Below, piece by piece: positions 46,945-57,562 of a stretch of DNA of 64,000 nucleotides (the stretch's first letter is position 1; each line of letters begins with the position of its first letter). Where the stretch lies: positions 496,001 through 560,000 of the forward strand of contig DATLJD010000014.1 in the NCBI GenBank assembly GCA_035539135.1, read 5' to 3'. The notes under the pieces were generated by a model that did not search any database, was not told where the DNA came from, and worked only from the letters and a program-made list of their open reading frames with translations. The stretch comes from JABFWF01 sp035539135 (GTDB taxonomy: Bacteria > Pseudomonadota > Gammaproteobacteria > Xanthomonadales > Xanthomonadaceae). Both the position numbers and the translations under genes were made by a program.

Positions 46945-47667
46945 CTACCAGCGGGTGCCGCGGGTAACCGGCGCCGCTTCCTGCTGGCGGTCGTAGGCGC
47001 GCAGTTCGTCGCGCAGGTGCTGCACGCGCTGGCGGCCGAGCGCGTTGCGCGACTCGTCCAGCAGCACGCCGTCCAGCAATTCGGCCATGCGCTCGGCGGT
47101 GGGCTGCATCATGTCCCAGGCGTCCAGCGCCGACACCGGTGCCGGCAGGGTCAGGAAGAAGGCGATCGCCGGCGTCTCCAGCGACTGGATCGTCGCCATG
47201 TCGAAGCTGCCCGGCTTCATGATGTTGGCCACGCTGAAGACCGGGCCGCGCTCGGGGCGGCCTTCCAGCAGGCGATGGAAGATCTGCATGTAACCGTAGG
47301 TCAGGCCGGTCTTCTCGGCGGCGACCACGATGTCCGGGCCGCGCAGCACGTTGCCCGCGCGCGCGGCGATGTACAGGGTCACGATCTTGTCGAAGTCCTC
47401 GCGGGTGCGCCGGCCGAGCTCGCTGCCGGCGCCCGGCGCCTCGAGGTCGATCTCGGCCTGCTCGCCTTCCTCCGGCCCGGTGGCGCCGGCGGCGAAGCCG
47501 GCCTCGATCTGCTCGCCCAGGGTCGGTTCGGTGCGCGACGCCTCGCGTCCGCCGTCGATCCGCCGCCCCTGCCCCGGCCGGCGCGGCCGGCCGAAGAAGT
47601 AGATCGCGGCGATCAGCAGCAGCCCCGCGATCAGGATTCCGGTACGCAGCATCCACACGTCGGACAT
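46945..47667 (-). CDS. zipA: Cell division protein ZipA
   Basis: 240 residues. A single N-terminal helix (about 9-26, ILIAGLLLIAAIYFFG) anchors it with a short outer end. A linker of about 70 residues follows, shorter than in E. coli ZipA (328 residues). The C-terminal FtsZ-binding domain (IVTLYIAARAGNVLRGPDIVVAAEKTGLTYG, FSVANIMKPGSFD) is complete. It tethers FtsZ to the membrane. A good ribosome site (AAGGAGCC) precedes the ATG. It lies directly after smc, between smc and ligA. Confidence 0.93.
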   Translation of the reverse strand: MSDVWMLRTGILIAGLLLIAAIYFFGRPRRPGQGRRIDGGREASRTEPTLGEQIEAGFAAGATGPEEGEQAEIDLEAPGAGSELGRRTREDFDKIVTLYIAARAGNVLRGPDIVVAAEKTGLTYGYMQIFHRLLEGRPERGPVFSVANIMKPGSFDMATIQSLETPAIAFFLTLPAPVSALDAWDMMQPTAERMAELLDGVLLDESRNALGRQRVQHLRDELRAYDRQQEAAPVTRGTRW

Positions 47668-47689
47668 CGTCGGCTCCTTCGAAGGCCGG

Positions 47690-50600
47690 TCAGGCGGCCC
47701 CTGCCAGGCGCGCGGCCTCGGCGAGGTCGACCGACACCAGGCGGCTGACGCCGGGTTCGCGCATGGTGACGCCGGAGAGCTGGTGCGCGGCTTCCATCGT
47801 CGCCTTGTTGTGGGTCACGAACAGGAACTGTACCTGCTCGCTCATCTCGCTGACCATCGCCGTGAAGCGGCCGACGTTGGCTTCGTCCAGCGGCGCGTCC
47901 ACCTCGTCCAGCAGGCAGAACGGCGCCGGGTTGAGGCGGAAGATCGCGAACACCAGCGCGACCGCGGTCATCGCCTTCTCGCCGCCGGACAGCAGCGAGA
48001 TGTTGGACACGCGCTTGCCGGGCGGGCGCGCCATGATCGCGACGCCGGTGTCGAGCAGGTCCTCGCCGGTCAGCTCGAGATAGGCGTGGCCGCCGCCGAA
48101 CAGGCGCGGATAGAGTTCCTGCACGCCGGCGTTGACCCGGTCGAAGGTGTCCTTGAAGCGGCCGCGGGTCTCGCGGTCGATCTTGCGGATCGCTTCTTCC
48201 AGCGTCTCCAGCGCGGTGGTCAGGTCGACGTCCTGGGCGTCGAGGTATTCCTTGCGCTGCGCGGCCTCGGCGTGTTCCTGGATCGCGGCGAGGTTGACCG
48301 GCTCCAGCCGGCGCAGCTTGCCGTCGAGGTCGCCGACCATCTTTTCCCAGGCGACGGCGTCGGCGCCCTCGGGCAGCCCGTTGACCACGTCCTCGAGCAC
48401 GAAGCCCGCCTGCGCGATCGCTTCCGACAGTTGCCCGGCGCGGATCTCCAGCGCCTGCTGGTCGAGCTTGCGCTGGGCGATCTTCTCGCGCTGGGCGAGC
48501 GCCTGCTCGTCGCGCTGGTGCCGGGTCTGCTCGTAGCCGCGCAGTTCGGCGTCGATGCCCTCGAGCGCGGTGCGCGCCGCGGCCAGCGCCTTCTCGGTGC
48601 GCACCCGCTCCTCCAGCGCGGCCTGGCGCTCGGCCTCGAGCGCGTCGACCGGGGCATCGCCCTCGGCCAGCTGCGCGGCGAGTTCGCCCAGGCGCGCGTC
48701 GAGCTGGCCGCGCTGGCCGCCCATGCGCTCCAGCGCCTGGGCGAGCGCGGCGGCCTGGGTGCGCTGCGATTCGGTGGTCAGCGCGAGCGCGTGCACGGCC
48801 TCGCGCGACTCGCGCGCCGCGGTGCGGGCGGCGTCGCGGGCCTCGCCCAGGCTGCGGCGCTCGGCGTCCAGCGCCTGCCGCGCCTGCTCCAGCTCGGCCA
48901 TGCGCGCGACCGCGTCTTCCTGCTTCGCGCGCGCGGCGCGCGCCTGCTCGCGGGCGCCTTCCAGGGTGGTCGCCAGCTGGGCGAGCTCGGCGTCGATCCG
49001 TTCGATGCGGTTGCGCGCGGAATCGAGCTTGCCCTGGTGGCTCTGCAGCTGGCCGGCCAGTTCGGACACGCCGCGGTGGGCAAGGTACAGCGCGCGCTGC
49101 GCGTCTTCGCGCTGCTGCTCGGCGGCGAGCGCCTGGTCGCGCAGGCTGGTCAGCGATTCGTTGAGCTGCTGCTCGCGCTGCTGCAGGTCCTCGATCTCGG
49201 CGCGCAGCGCCTGGATCTCCTTCTCGCGCAGCAGCGCGCCCTGCTTGGCCGCGCCCGAGCGCAACACGCGGACCCAGCCGGCGCCGAGGCGTTCGCCGGC
49301 GCGGGTGATCACGGATTCGCCGTCGCCCAGCCGCGGCAGCAGCGCGCGCGCGTCGGCCAGGCTGTCGGCGGCGTGCAGCTTGGCGAGGATGCGGCGGATC
49401 GCGGCCGGGCCCTGCACCTTCGCCGCCAGCGAGGTCGGCGCGACGTCGAGGCCGCCGCCGGTTTCCGGCGCGACCAGGGTGAGCCGGCCCTCGCCGAGTT
49501 CTCCCAGCGCGTCCACCAGCGCTTCCGGCGCCTCCACCAGCACGCCCTCGATCAGCTGGCCGAGCGCGGATTCGACCGCGTTCTCCCAGCCCGGTTCGAC
49601 CTGCAGCGCCGCGCCCACGCGCGTCGCCGAATCCAGGCCGCGCGCCTGCAGCCAGGCCATCGCCGCGCCCTGCTCCTGGCCGAGCGCGGCGTGTTGCAGC
49701 GTCTCCAGCGAAGCCAGCCGGCCGCGGGCCGCCTGCGCCTGCTTGCGCACCTCGGCGAGTTCGCCCTGCGCGCCGCGCTGCTGGTCCTGCAACGCGGTGA
49801 CCGCCTGCTTGCGTTGTTCGACCTGCGCGGCCAGTCCGTCCAGCGACGCCTTCTGTTCGTCGTGCTGCGCGCGGATGCCGGCCAGGGCCTCGGCCAGCGC
49901 GTCCAGGTCGAGGCCGGTGCGCTCGCTGGCCAGCTGCTCGCGGCGGCGGTCGGCATCCAGGGTCTGGCGGTCGAGGTGCTCGATCCGGGTCTTCTCGACG
50001 TCCGCGGCGCGCGCGGCCTCGGACTGCGCGCGGGTGTGCGCGTCCCAGCGCTGCTGCCAGTCGGCGAGTTTCGCCTCGGCGTCGCGCAGCGCGTCCTGGC
50101 GCGCCTGGTCGTCGGCCTTCAGCTGCGCCAGCTGCGGTTCGGCCGCGGCCAGCGCCTCGCGCAGCACGCCGAGCCTGGCCTCGTCCCCGCTGATGTGCTG
50201 GCCGAGTTCGGCCAGCGCGCTCTGCGCCTCGTCGCGCGCGCGCTGCAGGCGCTGCGCCATCTCGCGCTGGTGGGCGATCTGCTGCTCGATGCGGGCGAGC
50301 GTGCCGCCGACCTGGTAGACCTCCGCCTGCGCCTTGTTCAGCGCCTCGCTGGCGTCCTCGCGGCGGACGCGGTCTTCCTCGATCTTCCGTTCCGCCTCGC
50401 GCTGCTCGGCGATCAACTGCTGCAGGCGGGTCTCCTCCTGCGCCAGCTTCTCGCGCAGGCCGGCCAGGCGCGCGTCGAGGCCGCGGAACTCCAGCGCCTT
50501 CCACTCCGCGTCCTTGACCTTGCGTTCGGCCTGCAGCGCCTGGTACTGCTCCGCCTGGCGGGCCTGGCGCTTGAGGTGCTCGAGCTGCTTGCCGACTTCC

Positions 50601-51196
50601 TCGCGCAGGTCGTTGAGGCGGTCGAGGTTCTCGCGGGTGTGGCGGATGCGGGTCTCGGTTTCCCTGCGGCGTTCCTTGTACTTGGAGATGCCGGCGGCTT
50701 CCTCGAGGTAGACGCGCAGCTCCTCGGGCTTGGCCTCGATGACCTGGCTGATCATGCCCTGCTCGATGATCGAATAGCTGCGCGGACCGAGGCCGGTGCC
50801 GAGGAACAGGTCGGTGATGTCGCGGCGGCGGCACTTGGTGCCGTTGAGGTAGTAGCTCGACTGGCCGTCGCGGCTGACCGTGCGCTTGACCGAGATCTCG
50901 TTGAACGCGGCGTACTCGCCGGTGATCGTGTGGTCGGAGTTGTCGAAGATCAGTTCAACCGTCGCCTGCGACACCGGCTTGCGCGCGGACGAGCCCGAGA
51001 AGATCACGTCGGTCAGCGAATCGCCGCGCAGGCGGCTGGCCGAGCTCTCGCCCATCACCCAGCGCACCGCGTCGATGATGTTGGACTTGCCGCAGCCGTT
51101 GGGACCGACGACGCCGGTCATGTTGGTCGGCAGGTGCAGCGTGGTCGGGTCGACGAAGGACTTGAAACCGGACAGCTTGATCGTGGACAGGCGCAT
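47690..51196 (-). CDS. smc: Chromosome partition/condensin protein Smc
   Basis: 1168 residues. The head has Walker A (GPNGCGKSN, about residues 32-40), and the C-terminal head has the signature LLSGGEKAMTAVAL followed by Walker B (PFCLLDEVDAPLDEANVGRF). Between them are two long coiled coils and a hinge near 500-650 (EVAPTSLAAK, GESVITRAGERLGAGW). It forms condensin with ScpA and ScpB, encoded at 54-56 kb in opposite orientation. ATG 51196 starts the conserved MRLSTIKLSGFKSF. The frame continues upstream but without family text. Confidence 0.96.
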   Translation of the reverse strand: MRLSTIKLSGFKSFVDPTTLHLPTNMTGVVGPNGCGKSNIIDAVRWVMGESSASRLRGDSLTDVIFSGSSARKPVSQATVELIFDNSDHTITGEYAAFNEISVKRTVSRDGQSSYYLNGTKCRRRDITDLFLGTGLGPRSYSIIEQGMISQVIEAKPEELRVYLEEAAGISKYKERRRETETRIRHTRENLDRLNDLREEVGKQLEHLKRQARQAEQYQALQAERKVKDAEWKALEFRGLDARLAGLREKLAQEETRLQQLIAEQREAERKIEEDRVRREDASEALNKAQAEVYQVGGTLARIEQQIAHQREMAQRLQRARDEAQSALAELGQHISGDEARLGVLREALAAAEPQLAQLKADDQARQDALRDAEAKLADWQQRWDAHTRAQSEAARAADVEKTRIEHLDRQTLDADRRREQLASERTGLDLDALAEALAGIRAQHDEQKASLDGLAAQVEQRKQAVTALQDQQRGAQGELAEVRKQAQAARGRLASLETLQHAALGQEQGAAMAWLQARGLDSATRVGAALQVEPGWENAVESALGQLIEGVLVEAPEALVDALGELGEGRLTLVAPETGGGLDVAPTSLAAKVQGPAAIRRILAKLHAADSLADARALLPRLGDGESVITRAGERLGAGWVRVLRSGAAKQGALLREKEIQALRAEIEDLQQREQQLNESLTSLRDQALAAEQQREDAQRALYLAHRGVSELAGQLQSHQGKLDSARNRIERIDAELAQLATTLEGAREQARAARAKQEDAVARMAELEQARQALDAERRSLGEARDAARTAARESREAVHALALTTESQRTQAAALAQALERMGGQRGQLDARLGELAAQLAEGDAPVDALEAERQAALEERVRTEKALAAARTALEGIDAELRGYEQTRHQRDEQALAQREKIAQRKLDQQALEIRAGQLSEAIAQAGFVLEDVVNGLPEGADAVAWEKMVGDLDGKLRRLEPVNLAAIQEHAEAAQRKEYLDAQDVDLTTALETLEEAIRKIDRETRGRFKDTFDRVNAGVQELYPRLFGGGHAYLELTGEDLLDTGVAIMARPPGKRVSNISLLSGGEKAMTAVALVFAIFRLNPAPFCLLDEVDAPLDEANVGRFTAMVSEMSEQVQFLFVTHNKATMEAAHQLSGVTMREPGVSRLVSVDLAEAARLAGAA

Positions 51197-51450
51197 GCGC
51201 GTCGTCGGGCCCCCGGGCGACGCCGTGACGACGCCGCTCCTGTTAGATGCTTTCGAGAATTCGGCCGCAAGCCATTGACGCCGCTTGCGGCCCACAGCGC
51301 ACCAGCGGCGCTTGCCGGCCGAGTATAGCGAGGCGGCCCAGCCCCGCGCGCGGCCACCGGACCAACGTCGCACCGGCGGCCACGGCGCCTTTGCTAAGGT
51401 GCGGGGCCGCGCGCGCAACGCGGCGGCGGCCGCGCGCATCCGAACGGAGA

Positions 51451-52481
51451 ATGCTGGTCCAGATGGACGCCCTGCCTGCCGACGCGGTTCTGCTCGCCGA
51501 CATCGGCGGCACCAACGCGCGTTTCGCGCTGGCCGACTGCAATGCCCGGCGGCCGTTGCTGCCGGACAGCGTGCGCAAGTTCGCCGTCGCGGACTTCGGA
51601 TCGCTGGTCGACACGGCCCGCCACTACCTGCAGGCGACCGGCGCGCGGCCCGCCCGCGGCGTGTTCTCGGTCGCCGGCCCGGTGCTCGGCGACGAGGTGC
51701 GGATGACCAACCACCCGTGGGTGATCGGCATCGGCGCCACCCGCGACGCCCTCGGGCTGCGCGCGCTGGACGTGGTCAACGACTTCGCCGCGCAGGCGAT
51801 GGCGGTGGACTTGCTCGGCGAAAACGACGTCTGCGTGATCGGGCCGACGCCGTGGCGGCCGCCCCCTCAGCCGCCGCGCGACGGCACCCGGGTGATCCTC
51901 GGTCCCGGCACCGGCCTCGGCGTGGGCGCGCTGGCGATCCGCGACGGCCGCGCCATCGCGGTGACCACCGAGGCCGGCCATGTCGGCTTCGCACCGGCCG
52001 ACGCGCTGCAGGTCGCGCTGCTGCAAACGCTGGCGCGGCGCTTCGGACGGGTGTCGAACGAGCGCCTGGTGAGCGGCGGGGGGCTGGTTAACCTGCACGC
52101 GGCACTCGGCGAGATCGAGGGCGCGTCGGCCGCCGATTTCCCGGTGGCGCAACCCGCCGACGTGACCGCTGGCGCCGCCGCCGGCGACGCCCGCTGCCGG
52201 CACACGATCGCGGTGTTCTGCGCGATTTTCGGCGCGGTCGCCGGCGACATGGCGCTGGCCTTCGCCGCCTGGGACGGCGTGTTCCTCAGCGGCGGCGTGG
52301 TCCCGCACCTGCTGAACGCGTTGCGCGAACCGGGCTTCCGCGCCGCGTTCGAGGACAAGGGACGCTACGCCGGCACCCTCGCGGCGGTACCGACGCTGGC
52401 GGTGGTGCACCCGCAGCCCGGCCTGCTGGGCGCGGCGGCGATCGCGCGCGCGCAGGAACCGGCGCGCGAAGGCGGTGCCGC

Positions 52482-52485
<4 letters not shown>
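51451..52485 (+). CDS. glk: Glucokinase
   Basis: 344 residues. ADIGGTNARFALADC is the sugar-kinase ATP site. VNDFAAQAMAVDLLG holds the catalytic Asp, and GPGTGLGVGAL, TEAGHVGFAP and GVFLSGGVVPHL complete the ROK-independent Glk family. It phosphorylates glucose to glucose-6-phosphate. Two ATGs (51451 and 51463) fit a GGAG site poorly: the first is very close to it and the second is 13 nt away. Its stop overlaps the pgl start (ATGA), so the pair feed the pentose phosphate pathway. Zwf is not in the window. Confidence 0.93.
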
Positions 52486-53179
<694 letters not shown>

Positions 53180-53195
<16 letters not shown>

Positions 53196-53479
53196 GCCTC
53201 GTCCGGCGTCCGCGCGCGGATCGCCAGGGCGTGGATGTCGGTCGCCATCATCTCGCCCAGCGCGGCGTAGACCGCGCGGTGGCGTGCGACCGGGCCCATG
53301 CCGGCGAACGCGGCGCTGGTCAGCTCCACGCTGAAGTGCCCGCGCCCGTCGCGGGCACCGGCGTGGCCGACGTGGCGGTGGCTGTCGTCGATGACCTCGA
53401 GCGCAAGCGGCGCGAAGGCCGCCTCCAGCAGCGCGCGGATGCGGGCGACCCGGGCCGGGTTGGCGGCCGGCACGCTCAT
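53180..53479 (-). CDS. bolA: BolA-family protein
   Basis: 99 residues. VARIRALLEAAFAPLALEVIDDSHRHVGH, FSVELTSAAFAGMGPVARHRAVYAALGEMM and IHALAIRARTPDEA are the class II KH-like BolA fold. The SHRH...RHRAVY residues are the expected His ligands for an Fe-S partner such as GrxD. Its ATG overlaps the YciI stop (ATGA). The end overlaps pgl on the opposite strand. Confidence 0.93.
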
Positions 53480-53775
53480 GGCAGCACGGGCCGGAACGGG
53501 CGCACCTCGACCCGCTGGTAGACCCCGGCGGCGACGTACGGATCGTCCTGCGCCCAGGCGCGCGCCTCGGCCAGCGACGGGAATTCGGCGATCACGATGC
53601 TGCCGCTGAAGCCGGCCGGGCCCGGGTCGTCGGCGTCGATCGCCGGGCACGGCCCCGCCAGCAGCAACCGGCCCTGGTCGCGCAGCGCATCCAGCCGCGC
53701 CAGGTGCGCCGTCCGCGCCTCCATCCGCCGCGCCACCACGTCGGCGCCGTCGTAGCCCTCGATCGCGTACCACAT
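53476..53775 (-). CDS. YciI-family protein
   Basis: 99 residues. MWYAIEGYDGADVVARRMEARTAHLARLDALRDQGRLLLAGPCPA and the ending SIVIAEFPSLAEARAWAQDDPYVAAGVYQRVEVRPF are typical of YciI, a ferredoxin-like dimer with His/Asp in the active site. Activity in the cell is not established. The ribosome site GAGGAACG precedes the ATG. It forms a two-gene unit with bolA (4-nt overlap). Confidence 0.9.
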   Translation of the reverse strand: MWYAIEGYDGADVVARRMEARTAHLARLDALRDQGRLLLAGPCPAIDADDPGPAGFSGSIVIAEFPSLAEARAWAQDDPYVAAGVYQRVEVRPFRPVLP

Positions 53776-54100
53776 GGACGTTCCTCTCCCGCGGGCGCTG
53801 CCGCGTTGGTTCCCTGAAGCGGCACAGTCTAGGGCGCTGGACAGCGGCCCGCGCCAGCCCGTACCCTAGCCGCCAGATCGAGGCCGGATGCAGCGGCCCG
53901 CGCGCCGGAAGGGCGCGCCGCCGGACGTTCCGCTGCGCGTCCCGACAATCCTTCGAGGTTCCGCTCCGGCGATGCGTCGCAGGCGCCCGGGATCCGTTGC
54001 CGCACCGCCGTCGTACCGTAGAGACCGCAAACACCGACCCGGCCGCGCCGCCCGGCGCCGCCCACGCGAGATCGAGTGGCCCGGAGGGGCCGCCCCACGC
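53776..54100. other. Gap upstream of scpA without a recognised gene
   Basis: 325 bases between the YciI and scpA starts, which are divergent. I see no repeat, tRNA or conserved reading frame. The scpA frame is open back to 53888, but the text is Arg/Pro-rich and resembles GC-rich noncoding sequence. Promoters for both directions must lie here. CCCTAG-type hexamers are the only -10 candidates, and I do not trust them. Confidence 0.5.
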
Positions 54101-55021
54101 ATGACCGCAGAGATCGCGCCCGACGCGCCCCCGCCCAGCACCGCGCCGTCCACGCCGCAGCAGCAGGAAATGCCGCTGGCGGTGGTGCTCGGCCAGCCGG
54201 TGCTGCAGATCCCGCAGGACCTGTACATCCCGCCGGACGCGCTGGAGGTCATCCTCGACGCCTTCGAAGGCCCGCTCGACCTGCTGCTGTACCTGATCCG
54301 CCGGCAGAACCTGGACATCCTCGACATCCCGGTCGCGGAGATCACCCGCCAGTACGTCGACTACATCCAGGCCATGCACGAGATGCGCTTCGAGCTGGCC
54401 GCCGAATACCTGGTGATGGCCGCGATCCTGGCCGAGATCAAGTCGCGGATGCTGTTGCCGCGGCCGCCCAGCGACGAAGGCCTGGAGGAGGATCCGCGCG
54501 CGGACCTGGTGCGCCGCCTGCAGGAATACGAGCGCTTCAAGCAGGCCGCCGAGGACCTCGACGCCCTGCCCCGCCAGGACCGCGACACCACGCCGGTGGC
54601 CGCCTTCGTGCCCGATCGCGCGGTGGTGAAGCTGCCACCGCCGGTGGACCTGCGCGAGATGCTGCTGGCCCTGCACGAGGTGCTCAAGCGCGCCGAGCTG
54701 TTCACCCAGCACGCGATCAGGCGCGACGCGCTGAGCGTGCGCCAGCGCATGGGCGAACTGCTGGAGCGGCTGGTGGACGGCGCCTTCCACCGCTTCGAGT
54801 CGCTGTTCACCGCCGAGGAAGGCAAGCTCGGCGTGGTGGTGACCTTCCTCGGCCTGCTCACCCTGGCCAAGGAACAGCTGGTCGAAATCGTGCAGGAAGC
54901 CCCGCTGCAGCCGATCTACGTCAAGTCGCTGGCGGTCGGCGACGGCGCGCCGGAGGCGCTGGAGCTGTCCAGCGAGTTCGACGAGGACGCGCCCGCCGCC
55001 AACGACGACGCCACGCGATGA
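54101..55021 (+). CDS. scpA: Segregation and condensation protein A (kleisin)
   Basis: 306 residues. FEGPLDLLLYLIRRQNLDILDIPVAEITRQYVDYIQ is the N-terminal kleisin block that contacts the Smc neck. The middle is helical, and VTFLGLLTLAKEQLVEIVQEAPLQPIYVK is the C-terminal winged helix that contacts the Smc head. ATG 54101 follows a GGAGGG about 15 nt upstream, while the open frame continues further 5' without conserved text. It is the first gene of scpA-scpB-rluB and pairs with smc at 47.7 kb. Confidence 0.94.
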   Translation: MTAEIAPDAPPPSTAPSTPQQQEMPLAVVLGQPVLQIPQDLYIPPDALEVILDAFEGPLDLLLYLIRRQNLDILDIPVAEITRQYVDYIQAMHEMRFELAAEYLVMAAILAEIKSRMLLPRPPSDEGLEEDPRADLVRRLQEYERFKQAAEDLDALPRQDRDTTPVAAFVPDRAVVKLPPPVDLREMLLALHEVLKRAELFTQHAIRRDALSVRQRMGELLERLVDGAFHRFESLFTAEEGKLGVVVTFLGLLTLAKEQLVEIVQEAPLQPIYVKSLAVGDGAPEALELSSEFDEDAPAANDDATR

Positions 55022-55179
55022 GCGCGGGCCGCCCGCGCGCACGGGGCGTCCGCCCAGTCCCGGCGGAGACCCGCTGAGGGTCGCAAGCAACGCAACCGCA
55101 CCCAACCGATCGCCAGCATCCGGCGCCGCATTCCCGATCCGGGAAGACGCGCGCAAAACCCCGAAAAGACACAGTGCCG

Positions 55180-55974
55180 ATGGACCAACAACTCGTCACC
55201 CGCATCGTCGAGGCCGCCCTGCTGGCGGCCAACCAGCCGCTGACCCTGGCGCAGCTGCACGCGCTGTTCTCGCTTGATGAACCGGCGCCCGACGGCAGCG
55301 TCGAACGCGCCCTGGAAACCCTGCGCGAGGCCTGCGGCGACCGCGGCGTCGAGCTGGTCGAGGTCGCCTCCGGCTTCCGCTACCAGGTCAAGGCCGACGT
55401 GCACGCCTGGGTCGCGCGGCTGTGGACCGAACGCAAGACCAAGTACACGCGGGCGACCCTGGAGACGCTGGCGCTGATCGCGTACCGGCAGCCGATCACC
55501 CGCGGCGAGATCGAGCAGGTGCGCGGCGTGGCGGTGTCCAGCAACATCATCCAGGCGCTCGAGGAGCGCGAATGGATCCGGGTCGTCGGCCACCGCGACG
55601 TGCCCGGCAAGCCGGCGCTGTACGGCACCACCAAGGCCTTCCTCGACTACTTCGGCCTCAAGCGCCTGGACGAACTGCCGCCGCTGTCGGAACTGAAGGA
55701 GATCGGCGAGCTGGAGCCGCAACTGCAGCTGGACGATGGCATGCCGCTCGGCGACATCGCCGCCGGCCAGGCCGGCGACGACACGTCCGCCGCGCCGCCA
55801 TCCCACGCCGACGGCACTGGCCCGTCCGAGGAAATCACGGGCGGCGACGAAAACACCCTGGCCGGCGAGGAAACCGCCGGCGACACCTCGCCTTTCCGCG
55901 AAGGCGAAGACCCCGATCACGAGAACACGGATGACGACGCCGCCCTGGCCTCGTCGGAGCAGACCCATGAGTGA
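55180..55974 (+). CDS. scpB: Segregation and condensation protein B
   Basis: 264 residues from ATG 55180 (MDQQLVTRIVEAALLAANQPL); a GTG at 55174 is an alternative. Two winged-helix units cover residues about 1-175. TKYTRATLETLALIAYRQPITRGEIEQVRGVAVS and VVGHRDVPGKPALYGTTKAFLDYFGLKRLDELPPL are the family blocks. An acidic, low-complexity tail (residues about 190-264, rich in Asp, Glu, Gly and Thr) extends past the usual end. ScpB binds ScpA in the condensin complex. Its stop overlaps the rluB ATG by 8 nt. Confidence 0.93.
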   Translation: MDQQLVTRIVEAALLAANQPLTLAQLHALFSLDEPAPDGSVERALETLREACGDRGVELVEVASGFRYQVKADVHAWVARLWTERKTKYTRATLETLALIAYRQPITRGEIEQVRGVAVSSNIIQALEEREWIRVVGHRDVPGKPALYGTTKAFLDYFGLKRLDELPPLSELKEIGELEPQLQLDDGMPLGDIAAGQAGDDTSAAPPSHADGTGPSEEITGGDENTLAGEETAGDTSPFREGEDPDHENTDDDAALASSEQTHE

Positions 55975-57559
55975 ACAGGAACGCCGCAAGCTGTCGCTGA
56001 AGCGCGGCGAAAACGAAAAGACCGAAGCCCCGCGGCTGGAGGAGCGCCTGCACAAGGTGCTGGCGCAGGCGGGCCTGGGCTCGCGGCGCGCGCTGGAGCA
56101 GCGCATCGCCGACGGCCTGGTCAAGGTCAACGGCGAGACCGCGACCGTCGGCATGTCGGTGAAGGGCGGCGACCGGATCGAACTGGACGGCCGCACCTTC
56201 GTCGCCAGCGCGCTGACCGAGCCGGCGCGGGTGCTGATGTACAACAAGCCCGAGGGCGAGGTCACCACGCGCGAGGATCCGGAAGGCCGCCCCACCGTGT
56301 TCGATTCGCTGCCGATGCTCAAGGGCGCGCGCTGGATCGCGATCGGCCGGCTCGACATCAACACCACCGGCCTGCTGCTGCTCACCACCGACGGCGAGCT
56401 GGCGAACGCGCTGATGCATCCCTCGCGCGAGGTCGCGCGCGAATACGTGTGCCGCGTGCGCGCGCCCGAGGGCGAGGACGTCGTCTCCGAGAAGACGGTC
56501 GACCGCCTGCGTCGCGGCGTCGCGCTGGAAGATGGCCCGGCCAAGTTCGACGAGATCGAGCGCATCGGCGGCACCGATTCGCACGACTGGTTCCGGGTCG
56601 TGGTCAAGGAAGGCCGCAACCGCGAGGTGCGCCGGCTGTGGGAGTCGCAGGGCTGCCAGGTCAGCCGGCTGAAGCGGACGCGGTACGGCGACATCGTGCT
56701 GCCGCAGCCGCTGCTGCGCGGTCACTCGCAGGAGCTGCCCGCCGATCGCGTGGAGGCGCTGCGCAAGTCGCTGGGCCTGGAGGACGGCGCGCCGTCGGCG
56801 CTGACCCTGCAGCCGGTGATCGGCCAGCGCAAGGCGGCCAAGTCGACCGTGCACGTCGGCGGCGAGCGCCGCCCGCAGGGCTACGTCAACGGCCACAACA
56901 CCGCCGACGAAGGGCGCGAGTTGCGCCGCTTCGACCACGTGCGCGACGACCGTCGCGGCCGCGGCGGCAAGAAGCACGGCGGGCTGACCGTCAGCGGCGA
57001 AGCCGCCGCGCAGCAGCGCGACCGCAAGCTCAAGATCAAGGGACCGCGCCAGCCCGGGCAGAAGGTCAAGCGCGGGCAACCGCAGGCCGGGCAGGAGAAT
57101 CCCGCCGCGTTCCGTACCTGGTACGTGCCCGACGGCGTGGACACCGGCCCGAGCGGTCATCGCAACCCGGACGGCGCTCGCGGCCGCCGGCCGCAGGGCG
57201 GCAAGGGCCCGCGCCCGGGCGGCTTCGGCGGCGAACAACGCGGTCCCCGCGGGACGCGCGGCGGCGGCCAGGGCCAGCGCAGCGCGCGCCCTTACGGACA
57301 TCCCGACAGCGCGCCGAACTTCCCTTCGGACCACGCCAACCCCGGTTTCAATCCCTACGGCGAGCGTCCGCGCGGCCCACGGCCGGCAGGCGGCAACCGC
57401 CCCGGCGGGCGCGGCCCCGGCGGTCCTGCGGGGCGTGGCGCCAGCGGACGCGGTCCCGGCGGCCCCGGCGGGCGCGGGCCGGGCGGTCCGCGCCCGGGCG
57501 GACCGCGCGGCGGCGGCCGGCCCGGCGGCGGTCGCGGCCCGCAGGGCGGCAACCGCTGA
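55967..57559 (+). CDS. rluB: 23S rRNA pseudouridine(2605) synthase RluB with long RG-rich tail
   Basis: 530 residues, almost twice a normal RluB. The S4 domain (RLHKVLAQAGLGSRRALEQRIADGLVKVNGE) is followed by the catalytic domain with the GRLD Asp (IAIGRLDINTTGLLLLT), KEGRNREVRRLWESQGCQVSRLKRTRYGDI and a conserved end near residue 270. The remaining 250 residues are basic and disordered. After about residue 370 they are dominated by Gly, Arg and Pro (repeated GGRGPGGP, RPGG and RGG-type units). The tail may bind RNA. The gene sits in the scpAB operon, as in many relatives, and a terminator follows. Confidence 0.92.
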   Translation: MSEQERRKLSLKRGENEKTEAPRLEERLHKVLAQAGLGSRRALEQRIADGLVKVNGETATVGMSVKGGDRIELDGRTFVASALTEPARVLMYNKPEGEVTTREDPEGRPTVFDSLPMLKGARWIAIGRLDINTTGLLLLTTDGELANALMHPSREVAREYVCRVRAPEGEDVVSEKTVDRLRRGVALEDGPAKFDEIERIGGTDSHDWFRVVVKEGRNREVRRLWESQGCQVSRLKRTRYGDIVLPQPLLRGHSQELPADRVEALRKSLGLEDGAPSALTLQPVIGQRKAAKSTVHVGGERRPQGYVNGHNTADEGRELRRFDHVRDDRRGRGGKKHGGLTVSGEAAAQQRDRKLKIKGPRQPGQKVKRGQPQAGQENPAAFRTWYVPDGVDTGPSGHRNPDGARGRRPQGGKGPRPGGFGGEQRGPRGTRGGGQGQRSARPYGHPDSAPNFPSDHANPGFNPYGERPRGPRPAGGNRPGGRGPGGPAGRGASGRGPGGPGGRGPGGPRPGGPRGGGRPGGGRGPQGGNR

Positions 57560-57562
57560 GCG

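Noticed and set aside
53888..54100. Longer N-terminus for ScpA (start near 53888)
   Set aside because: The extension is Arg/Pro-rich, lacks family similarity, and ATG 54101 gives a normal kleisin N-terminus.
57340..57559. Frameshift or junk translation at the end of rluB
   Set aside because: The Gly/Arg/Pro tail looks odd, but the frame is continuous and a terminator follows directly after the stop; I treat it as real protein.
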